DNA of 64,000 nucleotides. Source: Sinorhizobium meliloti. Lineage in GTDB: Bacteria; Pseudomonadota; Alphaproteobacteria; Rhizobiales; Rhizobiaceae. The notes under the pieces are model-generated. The model was not told the DNA's origin. It ran no database searches and worked only from the letters and a program-made list of their open reading frames with translations. The stretch covers positions 1,054,001 to 1,118,000 of the forward strand of contig NZ_CP141213.1 of the NCBI RefSeq assembly GCF_035610345.1, in the 5' to 3' direction. Shown here piece by piece: positions 17,917-26,764 of this stretch (its first letter is position 1; each line of letters opens with the position of its first letter). The translations under genes and the position numbers were made by a program.

Positions 17917-19185
17917 ATGAGCACTCTCCAGAGACGGCAGGACCGTAGCGAACCGGCGCCCAGGCACTCGACAGAGCCGAGCGGCTTCGAGTCCGCCGGC
18001 AGCGGCTCGAGCGGAAGTCTCGCAGCGACCGCGATCGCCGGTGCGGTCGCCATGGCGGTGGCCATGGGCTTCGGCCGGTTCTCCTATACGCCCATCCTGC
18101 CGGCGATGATGATCGACACCGGCCTTTCTCCTGCTGATGCAGGCGTGGTCGCCTCGGCGAATTTCATCGGATATCTCGCAGGCGCGGTGCTTGCCGGCTA
18201 TGGCTGGGCGCACGGCCGCGAGCGCGGGGTCGGTCTCGCGGCTCTCGTCGCGACGACCGTGCTGCTTGCCGCCATGGGACTTACATCCTCGGTGCTCGCC
18301 TATTCCATCATCCGCTTTCTTGCGGGTCTGGCGAGCGCCTTTGCGATGATCTTCATCTCGGGGATAGTGCTGGGGCAGGGGCTCGCCGCCAGATCCGAGA
18401 ACGTGCCTTCGGTGCATTTCGGCGGCGTCGGTTTCGGCATCGCGCTTTCCTCCGTCGTGGTCTGGATCGCGCCGCTCGCAGGCATCGCGGACCTTTCGAA
18501 GTCGCAGGCCGACTGGTTCGCTGGCGGTCTGGTCGCGCTGGCGGGTACGGTTCTGGTGGCCGCGATGCTGCCGTCGAGCCGTCACGCCGCCATCGGCGGT
18601 CCACCGGAGGCGCGGCTCGTCCGATCTCGGCCGCTCATGACGATGACGCTGACCTACGGCCTTTTCGGGTTCGGCTACGTGATCACTGCCACGTTCCTCG
18701 TCGCCATGGCCCGCGACGCGAGCGGCGACCACAGCATCGAGTTTCTTTCCTGGCTGATCACCGGAGTGAGCGCCGCCCTGTCGGTTTATCTCTGGCGCTT
18801 CGCCGTGCCGCGTCTCGGATTGGCCGGGGTCTATGCGGCTGGATTGCTGGTAGAGGCGGCAGGCCTCATTCTCACGGTTTCGTTGCCTTCCCCCTTTGCG
18901 CCGCTCGTCGGCGGGCTGATGCTGGGCGCCACCTTCATGATGGTCACGGCCTATGGACTGCAGATCGGACGACAACTCGCCCCCGAAAGTCCGCGCCGGG
19001 CCCTCGCCTTCATGACCGCTGCCTTCGGGGTCGGCCAGATCGTCGGGCCGCTGGTCGCCGGCTGGCTCGCCGAGCGCACCGGAAGCTACGCTTTGCCGAC
19101 CCTGGTCGCCGCCGTCGTTCTCATGATCTGCGGGATCGTCGTGCTCGCCGAATTGCGCCGGATAAGTGAAGCCCTGGCACGATGA
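17917..19185 (+). CDS. MFS transporter, YbfB/YjiJ family
   Basis: A 422-residue major facilitator protein with about twelve hydrophobic segments starting after a 35-residue hydrophilic N-terminus. The first helix contains AMGFGRFSYTPILPAMM, a signature of the YbfB/YjiJ branch, and the loop after helix 2 has the YGWAHGRERG equivalent of motif A. Members of this branch are generally predicted exporters; the substrate is unknown. A long ORF on the opposite strand here (17869-19227) is an antisense shadow. It is a single gene between map and bacA. Confidence 0.85.
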   Translation: MSTLQRRQDRSEPAPRHSTEPSGFESAGSGSSGSLAATAIAGAVAMAVAMGFGRFSYTPILPAMMIDTGLSPADAGVVASANFIGYLAGAVLAGYGWAHGRERGVGLAALVATTVLLAAMGLTSSVLAYSIIRFLAGLASAFAMIFISGIVLGQGLAARSENVPSVHFGGVGFGIALSSVVVWIAPLAGIADLSKSQADWFAGGLVALAGTVLVAAMLPSSRHAAIGGPPEARLVRSRPLMTMTLTYGLFGFGYVITATFLVAMARDASGDHSIEFLSWLITGVSAALSVYLWRFAVPRLGLAGVYAAGLLVEAAGLILTVSLPSPFAPLVGGLMLGATFMMVTAYGLQIGRQLAPESPRRALAFMTAAFGVGQIVGPLVAGWLAERTGSYALPTLVAAVVLMICGIVVLAELRRISEALAR

Positions 19186-19337
19186 CGGGTCCTCACTAAG
19201 CCGGGCAGGCAGCGTCGGCAGCCACATGAAATAACAGTAACATTCGCATTCCGTAATTGTTGCGCAATGTGATTTGCCCTAGTTTCGGCGCATCAGGAGG
19301 CAAGTCCTTGACCTCCCCGAAACGAGAGTGCCGTCCC

Positions 19338-20600
19338 TTGTTCCAATCCTTCTTTCCCAAGCCGAAGCTGTTTTTCATATCTTCCGCCGTCTGGAGCCTT
19401 CTTGCCGTTCTCGTATGGTATGGCGGCGGACGGGATATCGGCGCCTATCTCGGTTTGCCGCAGCTGCCGCCCGGCCAGGAGCCTATCATCGGGGTGTCCG
19501 TCTTCTGGTCGACGCCCTTTCTTTGGTTCTACATCTATTATGCGGTGGTCGTAGGGATATTTGCCGCGTTCTGGTTCGTTTACAGCCCGCATCGGTGGCA
19601 GTATTGGTCCGTTCTCGGCACGGCGCTGATCATCTTCAACACCTACTTTTCGGTTCAGGTCAGTGTCGCCTTCAATGCCTGGTACGGCCCGTTCTATGAT
19701 ATGATCCAGCAGGCGCTCGCGCGAACGGCACCGGTCACTGCCGAACAACTCTACATTGGAATGATCGGCGTCTCAGGCATTGCCTTTCTGGCGGTGACCG
19801 TAGGCGTGCTGAACCTCTTCTTCGTCAGCCATTACATCTTTCGCTGGCGTACCGCGATGAACGAATACTATGTCTCGCACTGGCCGAGGCTGCGCCAAGT
19901 CGAAGGCGCATCGCAGCGTGTACAGGAAGACACGATGCGATTTTCCAGCACGATGGAAAGGCTGGGCGTCGGCCTGGTGAGCTCAGTTATGACCTTGATC
20001 GCCTTTCTCCCGGTTCTCTTCAGGTTTTCCGAGCAGGTAAACGTGCTGCCGGTCGTCGGCGAAATACCGCATGCGCTCGTCTGGGCCGCCGTCTCCTGGT
20101 CGCTGTTTGGAACGGTCTTCCTCGCCGTGGTGGGTATCAAGCTTCCGGGCCTCGAATTTCGCAATCAGCGCGTCGAAGCGGCATACCGGAAGGAACTCGT
20201 CTATGGCGAGGATCATGAGGACCGCGCCGACCCGATAACGCTCGCGCAGCTTTTCGACAATGTCAGGCGCAACTATTTCCGCCTCTACTTCCATTATATG
20301 TACTTCAATATCGCGCGCATTTTCTACCTGCAGGCCGACAACATATTCGGCACGCTCGTGCTGATACCTGCGATCGTGGCGGGAAAACTCACGCTCGGCG
20401 TTATGAATCAGGTGTTGAACGTTTTTGGGCAGGTTCGGGAGTCCTTCCAATACCTGGTCGGCTCCTGGACGACCATCGTCGAGCTCCTGTCGATCTACAA
20501 ACGTCTTAAAGCCTTCGAGTCGGTGTTGGTCGACGAGCCGCTGCCGGAGATCGACCGGCAGTTCATCGACGCTGGCGGTAAGGAAGAGCTGGCTCTGTAG
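19338..20600 (+). CDS. bacA: BacA/SbmA peptide transporter
   Basis: An SbmA/BacA family inner-membrane transporter, needed in rhizobia for bacteroid survival against host NCR peptides and for import of peptides such as bleomycin. I place the start at the TTG at 19338, giving [12 protein letters not shown] at the N-terminus and 420 residues, the length I recall for S. meliloti BacA; the ORF from 19257 would add 27 unrelated residues. GAGAG lies nine bases upstream. Several membrane segments precede a conserved region [20 protein letters not shown] (about residues 97-116) and a C-terminal [15 protein letters not shown] motif. There is no ATPase domain, so it uses the proton gradient. An intrinsic terminator follows directly. 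Confidence 0.93.
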   Translation: MFQSFFPKPKLFFISSAVWSLLAVLVWYGGGRDIGAYLGLPQLPPGQEPIIGVSVFWSTPFLWFYIYYAVVVGIFAAFWFVYSPHRWQYWSVLGTALIIFNTYFSVQVSVAFNAWYGPFYDMIQQALARTAPVTAEQLYIGMIGVSGIAFLAVTVGVLNLFFVSHYIFRWRTAMNEYYVSHWPRLRQVEGASQRVQEDTMRFSSTMERLGVGLVSSVMTLIAFLPVLFRFSEQVNVLPVVGEIPHALVWAAVSWSLFGTVFLAVVGIKLPGLEFRNQRVEAAYRKELVYGEDHEDRADPITLAQLFDNVRRNYFRLYFHYMYFNIARIFYLQADNIFGTLVLIPAIVAGKLTLGVMNQVLNVFGQVRESFQYLVGSWTTIVELLSIYKRLKAFESVLVDEPLPEIDRQFIDAGGKEELAL

Positions 20601-20608
20601 CGGCGGCA

Positions 20609-21613
20609 TCAGAAGGCGGAGCGATCCGCCTTCTTTCTTGCAGCCTCGATCATCGGCAACGCCTCGGCATAGCTGACGCAGGCGACGTCCGGCTTGTTGC
20701 AGGTCTCCGAGAGAAAGCGATCGAGCGCCCGCCAATAGGCGCCGCCGTTCATCTCGACGAAGTGGAAGCCGAGCTGAAGAGGGATCCGCTCGCCTTCATA
20801 TTCTTTACGGAAGGCATTGCGGAACGCCGCAAGCGTCCGCTCCTCGAAGCGGACGCTGTCCTTTCTGTTCTCGACTCCCATCGAATGGCGGACGAAGAGA
20901 TTGTAGTCCATGCCGATAACGGGCCGGTGCGAAGGGCCTTCGGGAATGAGCGGCAGGCCGAAGCGCGGCAGACCGTCGGCGAAGCTGGGCCAGCCGGGCC
21001 CTTTGGTGACGAGGCTCGCATCATAGCTGAAACCGAACGCTTCGAGTGCAGGCACCAGGCCGTCGCTGAGTGACAGGTAGGGGGCGCGAAAGCCCTTTAT
21101 GCCGTTCTTCGCGAAATCGGCCCAGCCTTCCGGCTCGGCTTCCGGCTTGCCGGCCCTCTTCCAGGCTTCGGCGAGCGCCGCGCGGAACGCTGAAAACTCC
21201 CGCTCCCAATCGGCCTTGCTCCAGCCTTTGCCGTCGAAATGGCCGCAGGCGTGGCTGCCGAGGTCGTGACCATCGCGATGTGCCTGCCAGATATGGCCGA
21301 CGCGGATCGCGATTTCTTCGCGGCTCTGTGCGAAGCCGACATTCGAACGTCCCTGCTTCTGTCCGGGCGCCCGGTAGATCTGCTTCCCGTCGGCCTTCGT
21401 CATCAGGAAGGTGCAGGAGAGGAAATAGGTGAAATGCGCGCCCGTTCGCCTTGCCAGGGCAAGGCTTTTCTCCCAAAGCGCATTGTCGTGCGCGCCGTCG
21501 AAGGAGATGACAACGAGCTGTTTGCCGTCCGGCGACGGGGGTGCCGGCGGCGGATCGGCGAGGGCGAGAGCGGGAAAAAGAGCGAGTGATAAAGCCAGGA
21601 AAATACGAATCAT
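20609..21613 (-). CDS. Polysaccharide deacetylase family protein, secreted
   Basis: A 334-residue protein with a signal peptide (MIRIFLALSLALFPALALA, cleavage likely after residue 19). It has a NodB/CE4-like fold: LVVISFDGAHDNALW (motif 1, about residue 33), HDLGSHACGHFDG (motif 2, the SHxxxH zinc pair) and GFRAPYLSLS (motif 3). Motif 1 reads FDGAHD rather than the usual FDDG, so the metal site may be atypical. It probably acts on cell-wall or surface glycans in the periplasm. Convergent with bacA, sharing the terminator region. Confidence 0.82.
   Translation of the reverse strand: MIRIFLALSLALFPALALADPPPAPPSPDGKQLVVISFDGAHDNALWEKSLALARRTGAHFTYFLSCTFLMTKADGKQIYRAPGQKQGRSNVGFAQSREEIAIRVGHIWQAHRDGHDLGSHACGHFDGKGWSKADWEREFSAFRAALAEAWKRAGKPEAEPEGWADFAKNGIKGFRAPYLSLSDGLVPALEAFGFSYDASLVTKGPGWPSFADGLPRFGLPLIPEGPSHRPVIGMDYNLFVRHSMGVENRKDSVRFEERTLAAFRNAFRKEYEGERIPLQLGFHFVEMNGGAYWRALDRFLSETCNKPDVACVSYAEALPMIEAARKKADRSAF
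20611..20640 (+). terminator. Rho-independent terminator of bacA
   Basis: AGAAGGCGGA at 20611-20620 pairs exactly with TCCGCCTTCT at 20625-20634 across a four-base loop, followed by TTCTTG. It starts 11 bp after the bacA stop and overlaps the last codons of the convergent deacetylase gene. Confidence 0.8.
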
Positions 21614-21773
21614 GTTTCAACTGTGACGTTTGGTTTCGTCGCAGTTGTCCGGAAATTGCGGCAATCCTTTGATTGGGCTGGAAAACAGGCGCTATCGAAG
21701 GTAGTACGTAGTCAGGTGGATCGGCAAAGCGCGGCGCTGTAGCGGTCCGACATTCTCGAACAAGCGGTGACCC

Positions 21774-22358
21774 ATGGCCATACTCGTTCTCGGCATCATC
21801 ATATTTCTCGGCATGCACCTCGTCCGCGTGGTTGCGCCCGGCTTTCGTGCCGGCATTATCGAAAGCCGCGGCAAGGGCACTTGGATGGGGCTCTATACGA
21901 TCGTCAGCCTCGTCGGCCTCTGTCTGATCATCTACGGTTTTGGTCAGGCGCGTGGCGAAACGGGCATGCTCTACGATCCGCCGATATTCCTGCGCCATAT
22001 CGCCCTTCTGCTGATGCTCGTCGCCTTCATCGTGCTTGCCGCCGGCTTCCTGCCGGCGGGCCGCATCGCCGTCGCGCTCAAGCATCCGCAGGTCCTCTCG
22101 ATCAAGATATGGGCGCTGGCGCACCTCCTTGCGAATGGCGAGACGTCCTCGGTCCTGCTTTTCGGTTCCTTTCTCGCCTGGGCGGTGATCCTGCGCATCT
22201 CGTTGAAACGGCGCGAGCGCGCCGGTGAGAAGGTGCTTCCCGTGTTTAAATCGACGCGCAACGACGTATTGGCGGTTCTTATCGGCCTCGTCGCCTTTGT
22301 GCTCTTCGTCTGGAAGCTGCATGAACTTCTGATAGGCGTTCAGCCGGTCGTTCTCTAA
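21774..22358 (+). CDS. NnrU family membrane protein
   Basis: A 194-residue integral membrane protein with about five to six hydrophobic segments and the NnrU family features: an N-terminal FLGMHLVRVVAPGFR, then RGKGTWMGLYTIVSLVGL and KIWALAHLLANGETSSVLLFGSF. NnrU was named from denitrification loci and relates to the steroid isomerase/15-cis-zeta-carotene isomerase fold, but the biochemical role is not settled. No denitrification genes lie nearby. It is followed by the YfgM-like gene 87 bp downstream. Confidence 0.87.
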   Translation: MAILVLGIIIFLGMHLVRVVAPGFRAGIIESRGKGTWMGLYTIVSLVGLCLIIYGFGQARGETGMLYDPPIFLRHIALLLMLVAFIVLAAGFLPAGRIAVALKHPQVLSIKIWALAHLLANGETSSVLLFGSFLAWAVILRISLKRRERAGEKVLPVFKSTRNDVLAVLIGLVAFVLFVWKLHELLIGVQPVVL

Positions 22359-22444
22359 ATGTCGATCTCCCCCTTACATCAGGCGTAAAATCGGGTAGAA
22401 CGCGCCAACTTCTTCACATCAGGGCCGGGCGGCCGGGACGGGAC

Positions 22445-23113
22445 ATGGTAAACCAGGACGACAGCTTTATCCGCGAGGTCAATGACGAACTCCGTTCGGA
22501 CCAGATGAAGGCCGTCTGGACGCGCTTCGGCGGTATCATCATCGGGATTGCCGTTCTGATCGTGCTCGGCACCGTCGGCAAGGTCGGATACGATTATTGG
22601 CAGGAGGCCTCCTCGTCGCAATCGGGCGACACCTTCCTCGCGGCGCTCAACCTTGCCCGGGAGAACAAGTCGGACGAGGCGCTCGCCGCTCTGACCGAGC
22701 TCGAAAAGGACGGTTACGGATCCTATCCGGTTCTGGCGCAGTTGCGCGTTGCGACGCTGCAGGCGCAAAAGGGTGAAACGGATGCGGCAGTCGCGGCGTT
22801 CTCCGAAATCGGCAGGGATACGCGTATTCCGGCCGCGCTTCGCGATGCGGCGCGGCTGCGTGCGGCCTATCTGCTTATCGACGCAGGATCCTACGAGCAG
22901 GTGTCCTCCGAGGTCGAGCAACTGGCCGTTCCGCAGAACGCCATGCGTCATTCGGCGCGCGAGGCGCTCGGCCTTTCGGCCTACAAGGCCGGTGACTATA
23001 CCAAGGCGAAGAGCTGGTTCCAGCAGATCGTCGACGATGCGCAAAGCCCGCGCGGCATCATGAATCGGGCGCAGATGCTGCTGGATGTGATCGCGTCGAC
23101 AGGCAAGGCCTGA
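22445..23113 (+). CDS. YfgM-like tetratricopeptide inner-membrane protein
   Basis: A 222-residue protein with a short cytoplasmic N-terminus, one membrane span (IIIGIAVLIVLGTVGKVGY, about residues 30-48) and a periplasmic TPR region (about 65-215). The layout matches the YfgM/TPR_21 family, whose E. coli member is an ancillary SecYEG/PpiD chaperone. In many proteobacteria this gene precedes bamB and der; here der follows but bamB is absent from between them. The gap to der is filled by two 54-bp tandem repeats and a palindrome. Confidence 0.8.
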   Translation: MVNQDDSFIREVNDELRSDQMKAVWTRFGGIIIGIAVLIVLGTVGKVGYDYWQEASSSQSGDTFLAALNLARENKSDEALAALTELEKDGYGSYPVLAQLRVATLQAQKGETDAAVAAFSEIGRDTRIPAALRDAARLRAAYLLIDAGSYEQVSSEVEQLAVPQNAMRHSAREALGLSAYKAGDYTKAKSWFQQIVDDAQSPRGIMNRAQMLLDVIASTGKA

Positions 23114-23118
23114 CGCAG

Positions 23119-23226
23119 GCATGTCGCCCAAAAGTGCGCAGCGGTTTTGGGGTAACGACATGTACAAGAAAAGCATGTCGCCCAAAAGTGCGCAGCGGTT
23201 TTGGGATAACGACATGCACAAAAACA
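23119..23226. repeat. Two tandem 54-bp direct repeats
   Basis: Two copies of a unit that begins GCATGTCGCCCAAAAGTGCG, at 23119 and 23173, nearly identical. Each contains the GCGCAGCGGTTTTGGG segment and ends in CGACATG. The unit is of the type common in Sinorhizobium intergenic regions. The pair fills the gap between the YfgM-like gene and der. Confidence 0.85.
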
Positions 23227-23233
23227 GAAACTT

Positions 23234-23270
23234 AAAGCGCGTCGCGTAACCACTGAACGCGAGGCGCTTT
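23234..23270. repeat. Interrupted palindrome upstream of der
   Basis: AAAGCGC (23234-23240), a 2-base gap and CGCGT (23243-23247) are mirrored exactly by ACGCG (23257-23261), a 2-base gap and GCGCTTT (23264-23270). The element ends 16 bp before the der start and could affect der mRNA structure. It resembles rhizobial palindromic elements. Confidence 0.75.
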
Positions 23271-23285
23271 AGCACGGATGTCAAG

Positions 23286-24716
23286 ATGACCTTCACCGTC
23301 GCCATTATCGGGCGCCCCAATGTCGGCAAGTCCACCTTGTTCAACCGCCTGGTTGGCAAGAAGCTGGCGCTCGTCGACGATACGCCGGGGGTTACCCGCG
23401 ACCGGCGTCCGGGCGACGCGAAGCTGGTCGACCTCAAGTTCCGCATCATCGATACGGCCGGTCTCGAGGAATCGTCACCAGACAGCCTCCAGGGGCGGAT
23501 GTGGGCGCAGACGGAGGCGGCCATCGACGAGGCGGATCTCTCGCTCTTCGTCGTCGATGCCAAGGCCGGCCTGACGCCGGCAGATCAAACGCTCGGCGAA
23601 ATGTTGCGCCGCCGGGGCAAACCCGTCGTCGTCGTCGCCAACAAGTCCGAGGCCCGGGGCTCCGAAGGCGGTTTCTACGACGCCTTCACGCTCGGCCTCG
23701 GCGAACCCTGCCCGATCTCGGCCGAACACGGCCAGGGCATGCTCGACCTGCGTGACGCGATCGTCGCCGCACTCGGCGAGGAGAGGGCGTTCCCGCCGGC
23801 GGAAGACGTTGCCGAGACGAATGTAGATATCCGCCCCGTTGCCGGTGAAGGTACCGAGGACGAGGAGGTCGAGCCCGCCTATGACGAGACCAAGCCGCTT
23901 CGGGTGGCGATCGTGGGCCGGCCGAATGCCGGAAAATCGACTCTGATCAACCGGTTCCTTGGCGAAGACCGGCTGCTGACGGGGCCGGAGGCGGGCATTA
24001 CCCGCGACTCCATCTCTGTCGAATGGGACTGGCGCGGCCGCACCATAAAGATGTTCGATACGGCCGGCATGCGCCGCAAGGCGAAGGTTCAGGAGAAGCT
24101 CGAAAAGCTTTCGGTTGCGGATGCGCTGCGGGCGATCCGCTTCGCCGAGACCGTCGTCATCGTCTTCGACGCCACGATCCCTTTCGAGAAGCAGGACCTG
24201 CAGATCGTCGATCTGGTGCTGCGCGAGGGGCGTGCAGCCGTGCTTGCCTTCAACAAATGGGATCTGGTCGAGAACTGGCAGGCACTGCTTGTAGATTTGC
24301 GCGAAAAGACCGAGCGGCTGTTGCCGCAGGCGCGCGGCATCCGTGCAGTGCCGATTTCCGGGCACACCGGCTACGGCCTCGACCGGCTGATGCAGGCCAT
24401 CATAGAAACGGACAAGGTCTGGAACCGGCGCATCTCCACGGCGCGCCTCAACCGGTGGCTGGAAACGCAGCAGGTGCAGCATCCCCCGCCGGCTGTCTCG
24501 GGTCGCCGCCTCAAGCTCAAATACATGACGCAGGTCAAGGCGCGGCCACCGGGTTTCATGATTTCCTGTACACGTCCCGAGGCGGTGCCGGAGTCCTACA
24601 CCCGCTACCTCATCAACGGCTTGCGAAACGACTTCGACCTGCCGGGCGTGCCGATCCGCGTGCATTTCCGCGCGTCGGAGAATCCTTTCGAGTCGAAGGC
24701 GCGCAAAAGGCGCTGA
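23286..24716 (+). CDS. der: Ribosome-associated GTPase Der (EngA)
   Basis: A 476-residue essential GTPase for 50S subunit assembly. Two G domains are in tandem. Domain 1 has [10 protein letters not shown] (residues 9-18), the G3 DTAG segment and the NKSE motif. Domain 2 begins around residue 200 with [10 protein letters not shown], followed by [19 protein letters not shown] and NKWD. The C-terminal KH-like domain is present, ending in the basic FESKARKRR tail. The acidic linker between G domains ([10 protein letters not shown]) is typical of alphaproteobacteria. In S. meliloti, as I recall, this essential gene lies on pSymB. Confidence 0.96.
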   Translation: MTFTVAIIGRPNVGKSTLFNRLVGKKLALVDDTPGVTRDRRPGDAKLVDLKFRIIDTAGLEESSPDSLQGRMWAQTEAAIDEADLSLFVVDAKAGLTPADQTLGEMLRRRGKPVVVVANKSEARGSEGGFYDAFTLGLGEPCPISAEHGQGMLDLRDAIVAALGEERAFPPAEDVAETNVDIRPVAGEGTEDEEVEPAYDETKPLRVAIVGRPNAGKSTLINRFLGEDRLLTGPEAGITRDSISVEWDWRGRTIKMFDTAGMRRKAKVQEKLEKLSVADALRAIRFAETVVIVFDATIPFEKQDLQIVDLVLREGRAAVLAFNKWDLVENWQALLVDLREKTERLLPQARGIRAVPISGHTGYGLDRLMQAIIETDKVWNRRISTARLNRWLETQQVQHPPPAVSGRRLKLKYMTQVKARPPGFMISCTRPEAVPESYTRYLINGLRNDFDLPGVPIRVHFRASENPFESKARKRR

Positions 24717-25039
24717 GAGCTCCGGCGGCAGCAAACGAACTCACGATTCGTTTCGCACTGCGGCGCTTTTTGATGCCATCTACCGCTCTAATAGAGTAAA
24801 TCTATGTAGCAGGTGAATTGATTTCCTTGCCGCCAAATTAGGCTTGATCTATAACTGAATCCTAGGGTGCCGAAGTTGGCGAGCCGTTGCAGATTGGCTC
24901 GGCAGGCTGGGAAACGGCACTTGGCTCTGCGAGAATTGGACGATCCGCGTCGTCGGGATCGATGTTTCTGCGCGCGGTCGCGGATGAAGATCGCGTGCTT
25001 TTCTCGTTTGCCGCGATCCGTCTCGAAAGCGATGTTCTC
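24717..25039. other. Intergenic region upstream of the Rrf2 gene
   Basis: About 320 bp. An AT-rich stretch near 24780-24850 contains the near-palindrome CTCTAATAGAG followed by TAAATCTATG, a possible regulator site or promoter. An open frame in phase with the Rrf2 gene runs through part of this region from 24887, but its translation does not resemble the family. I searched for a tRNA here, because an essential tRNA-Arg is linked to engA in S. meliloti, and saw none. Confidence 0.45.
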
Positions 25040-25495
25040 ATGCTGACAAAAAAAGGAAAGTACGGTTTGAAGGCGATGGTCGATCTTGCCCAGCTTCAGC
25101 CGGGCGAAACGGCTTTCATCACGGAAATCGCCGTTCGCAACAACTTGCCGAAGAAATTTCTCGACACGATCATGCTCGAACTCAGGAATGCCGGCTTTCT
25201 TCGCTCGAAGAAAGGCCCCGGCGGCGGCTACGCGCTGGCGCGGCCCGCATCCGAGATCCGCGTCGGTCAGGTGATCCGCACGCTTGACGGGCCGCTGGCG
25301 CCGATCCGTTGTGCGAGCCGCACCGCCTATGAAGTCTGCGATGACTGTTCGGATCCGGAAACCTGTCACGTGCGCCGTTCGATGATCGTCGTGCGCGATG
25401 CCGTGGCCGACATTCTCGACAACATGACGCTCGCGCAATTCGCAGCAAGCGAGAGAGAGGCCGCCGTAGCGCCGCTTCTCAGCGAAGCGGGCTGA
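25040..25495 (+). CDS. Rrf2 family transcriptional regulator
   Basis: A 151-residue Rrf2/IscR-type winged-helix regulator beginning MLTKKGKYGLKAMVDLA; the longer reading from 24887 adds 51 unrelated residues. Residues 25-65 form the helix-turn-helix with the conserved wing RSKKGPGGGYALARP. A cysteine group, RCASRTAYEVCDDC then ETCHVRRS (about 90-115), is placed like the Fe-S ligands of IscR, so it may sense iron-sulfur status or sulfur supply. It is not RirA. The neighbouring SfnB-like gene suggests a link to sulfur metabolism, which is inference. Confidence 0.87.
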   Translation: MLTKKGKYGLKAMVDLAQLQPGETAFITEIAVRNNLPKKFLDTIMLELRNAGFLRSKKGPGGGYALARPASEIRVGQVIRTLDGPLAPIRCASRTAYEVCDDCSDPETCHVRRSMIVVRDAVADILDNMTLAQFAASEREAAVAPLLSEAG

Positions 25496-25567
25496 GCGCG
25501 GAGGGTGCGGTCCCCCCGCGGCAGACTTAGGTGTACGTCCGTTCCTCATCAATGCGAGCGTTCATCC

Positions 25568-26764
25568 TCACAGTGACCCGCTGCGCGGCTTTACGCCCTT
25601 GAGGTGGTAGTTGCCGACAAGGTGATGTTTCCAGCGCACCGGGTCCTGCAGCGTGTGAGCGCGGGCGTTGCGCCAATAGCGGTCGAGATTGAGCGCAACT
25701 TTCGCAGAGGCGGAGCCGGCGAGATCGAAAAGCGCATTGGCTGCCTCCAGCGCGGCCGCGGCGGCAAGGACCTTGGCGGCGGTAACCGAGAGGCTGGCTT
25801 CGACCGCGTGTTCCTCGGTCGGATCGACCTGAGCGGTATCGACCTTGCGACCGGCATGCTCGATGAGCGCGGTGGCGGCCTCGATGCGTATTGCGACTTC
25901 GCCGACCCTTGCGATCGTCAAAGCATCCTCCGATGCCCGCTCCAGCACATCGCTCTTGGCTGCTGCCGCGTTTCGGACGAGATCGAGGGTCTCTCGGAAC
26001 GCCGCCCGCGCGATACCGAGATCGACGCCGGCATGGATGATCTCGCCGACGGAACCGATCGTATTCGGTCGCTCGAAGCCGCGGTGATGCGGCACGACAG
26101 AACCGAGATCCACATGAACGTCCTCAAGGACCACGGTGCCGCTGCCGGTGACGCGCTGCCCGAAACTGTCCCAGTCGTCGATGATCCGGACGCCGTCCGT
26201 CGCGCGCGGAACGAACGACATGGTCATGCGGTCGGCGGGATCGAGCGCGGAGATCGCGAGCCAGTCGGCGAAGAGAGCGCCCGTGGAATTTTGCTTCCGG
26301 CCGTTGATCCGGTACCCGGCGCCATTCCCAGTGATCCGGGCTTTGTCGTCGCCGCTTTCCGAAAGTGCGCTGCCGAAGCGGTCGCCTGCCATGGCGCGCC
26401 CGAAGAAGAACCGCTTCTGTTCTTCGGTGGCATGCTGACGCAGCGCCTCGAGGACGTAAAAGTGGCCTTGCGGGATCTGACCAATGGAGCTGTCGGCCTC
26501 CGCCAGAATCGCGGTTATCTCGGCAAGCACGACGTTGGAGACGTCGATGCCCTCGTATTCCGATGGAATGCTGATCGCCAGCAGTCCCGATTGGGCCAAC
26601 TGGTCGAGTTCGTCGTGAGGAAGGACGCGCTCCAGGTCGCGCTCGATGGCGCGGTCGGAGAACCGGAGCGCCAGCTCCCTTGCAATCGCCAGGGCCTCTT
26701 CCTCGCTCTCGATGCGGTGCGGCGTCGGCTTGGTCTTTCCGGCGAATTGCGAGATGTTCCCCAT
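25568..26764 (-). CDS. SfnB-like acyl-CoA dehydrogenase family flavoprotein
   Basis: A 398-residue flavoprotein of the acyl-CoA dehydrogenase fold, most like the SfnB sulfur-acquisition oxidoreductases and related DszC-type monooxygenases. Features in order: LPHDELDQLAQSGLLAISIPSEYEG, SIGQIPQGHFYVLEAL, the flavin-contact region GNGAGYRINGRKQNSTGA, and a C-terminal helical bundle ending RYWRNARAHTLQDPVRWKHH. The start at 26764 has an excellent GGAGGGA site. Members of this family help obtain sulfur from organosulfur compounds under sulfate limitation. It is divergent from the FAD/NAD(P)-binding pair and convergent with the Rrf2 gene. The exact substrate is unknown. Confidence 0.83.
   Translation of the reverse strand: MGNISQFAGKTKPTPHRIESEEEALAIARELALRFSDRAIERDLERVLPHDELDQLAQSGLLAISIPSEYEGIDVSNVVLAEITAILAEADSSIGQIPQGHFYVLEALRQHATEEQKRFFFGRAMAGDRFGSALSESGDDKARITGNGAGYRINGRKQNSTGALFADWLAISALDPADRMTMSFVPRATDGVRIIDDWDSFGQRVTGSGTVVLEDVHVDLGSVVPHHRGFERPNTIGSVGEIIHAGVDLGIARAAFRETLDLVRNAAAAKSDVLERASEDALTIARVGEVAIRIEAATALIEHAGRKVDTAQVDPTEEHAVEASLSVTAAKVLAAAAALEAANALFDLAGSASAKVALNLDRYWRNARAHTLQDPVRWKHHLVGNYHLKGVKPRSGSL

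Noticed and set aside
17869..19227. A 452-codon minus-strand ORF
   Set aside because: Antisense to a clear MFS transporter; the translation is a charged, low-complexity shadow.
23119..23226. Tandem repeats as a CRISPR array
   Set aside because: There are only two 54-bp units directly abutting, without spacers, and no cas genes in the window.
24717..25039. A tRNA gene near der, expected from S. meliloti
   Set aside because: I looked for T-arm and D-arm consensus on both strands in this and other gaps and found no cloverleaf. A tool-based search could still find one.
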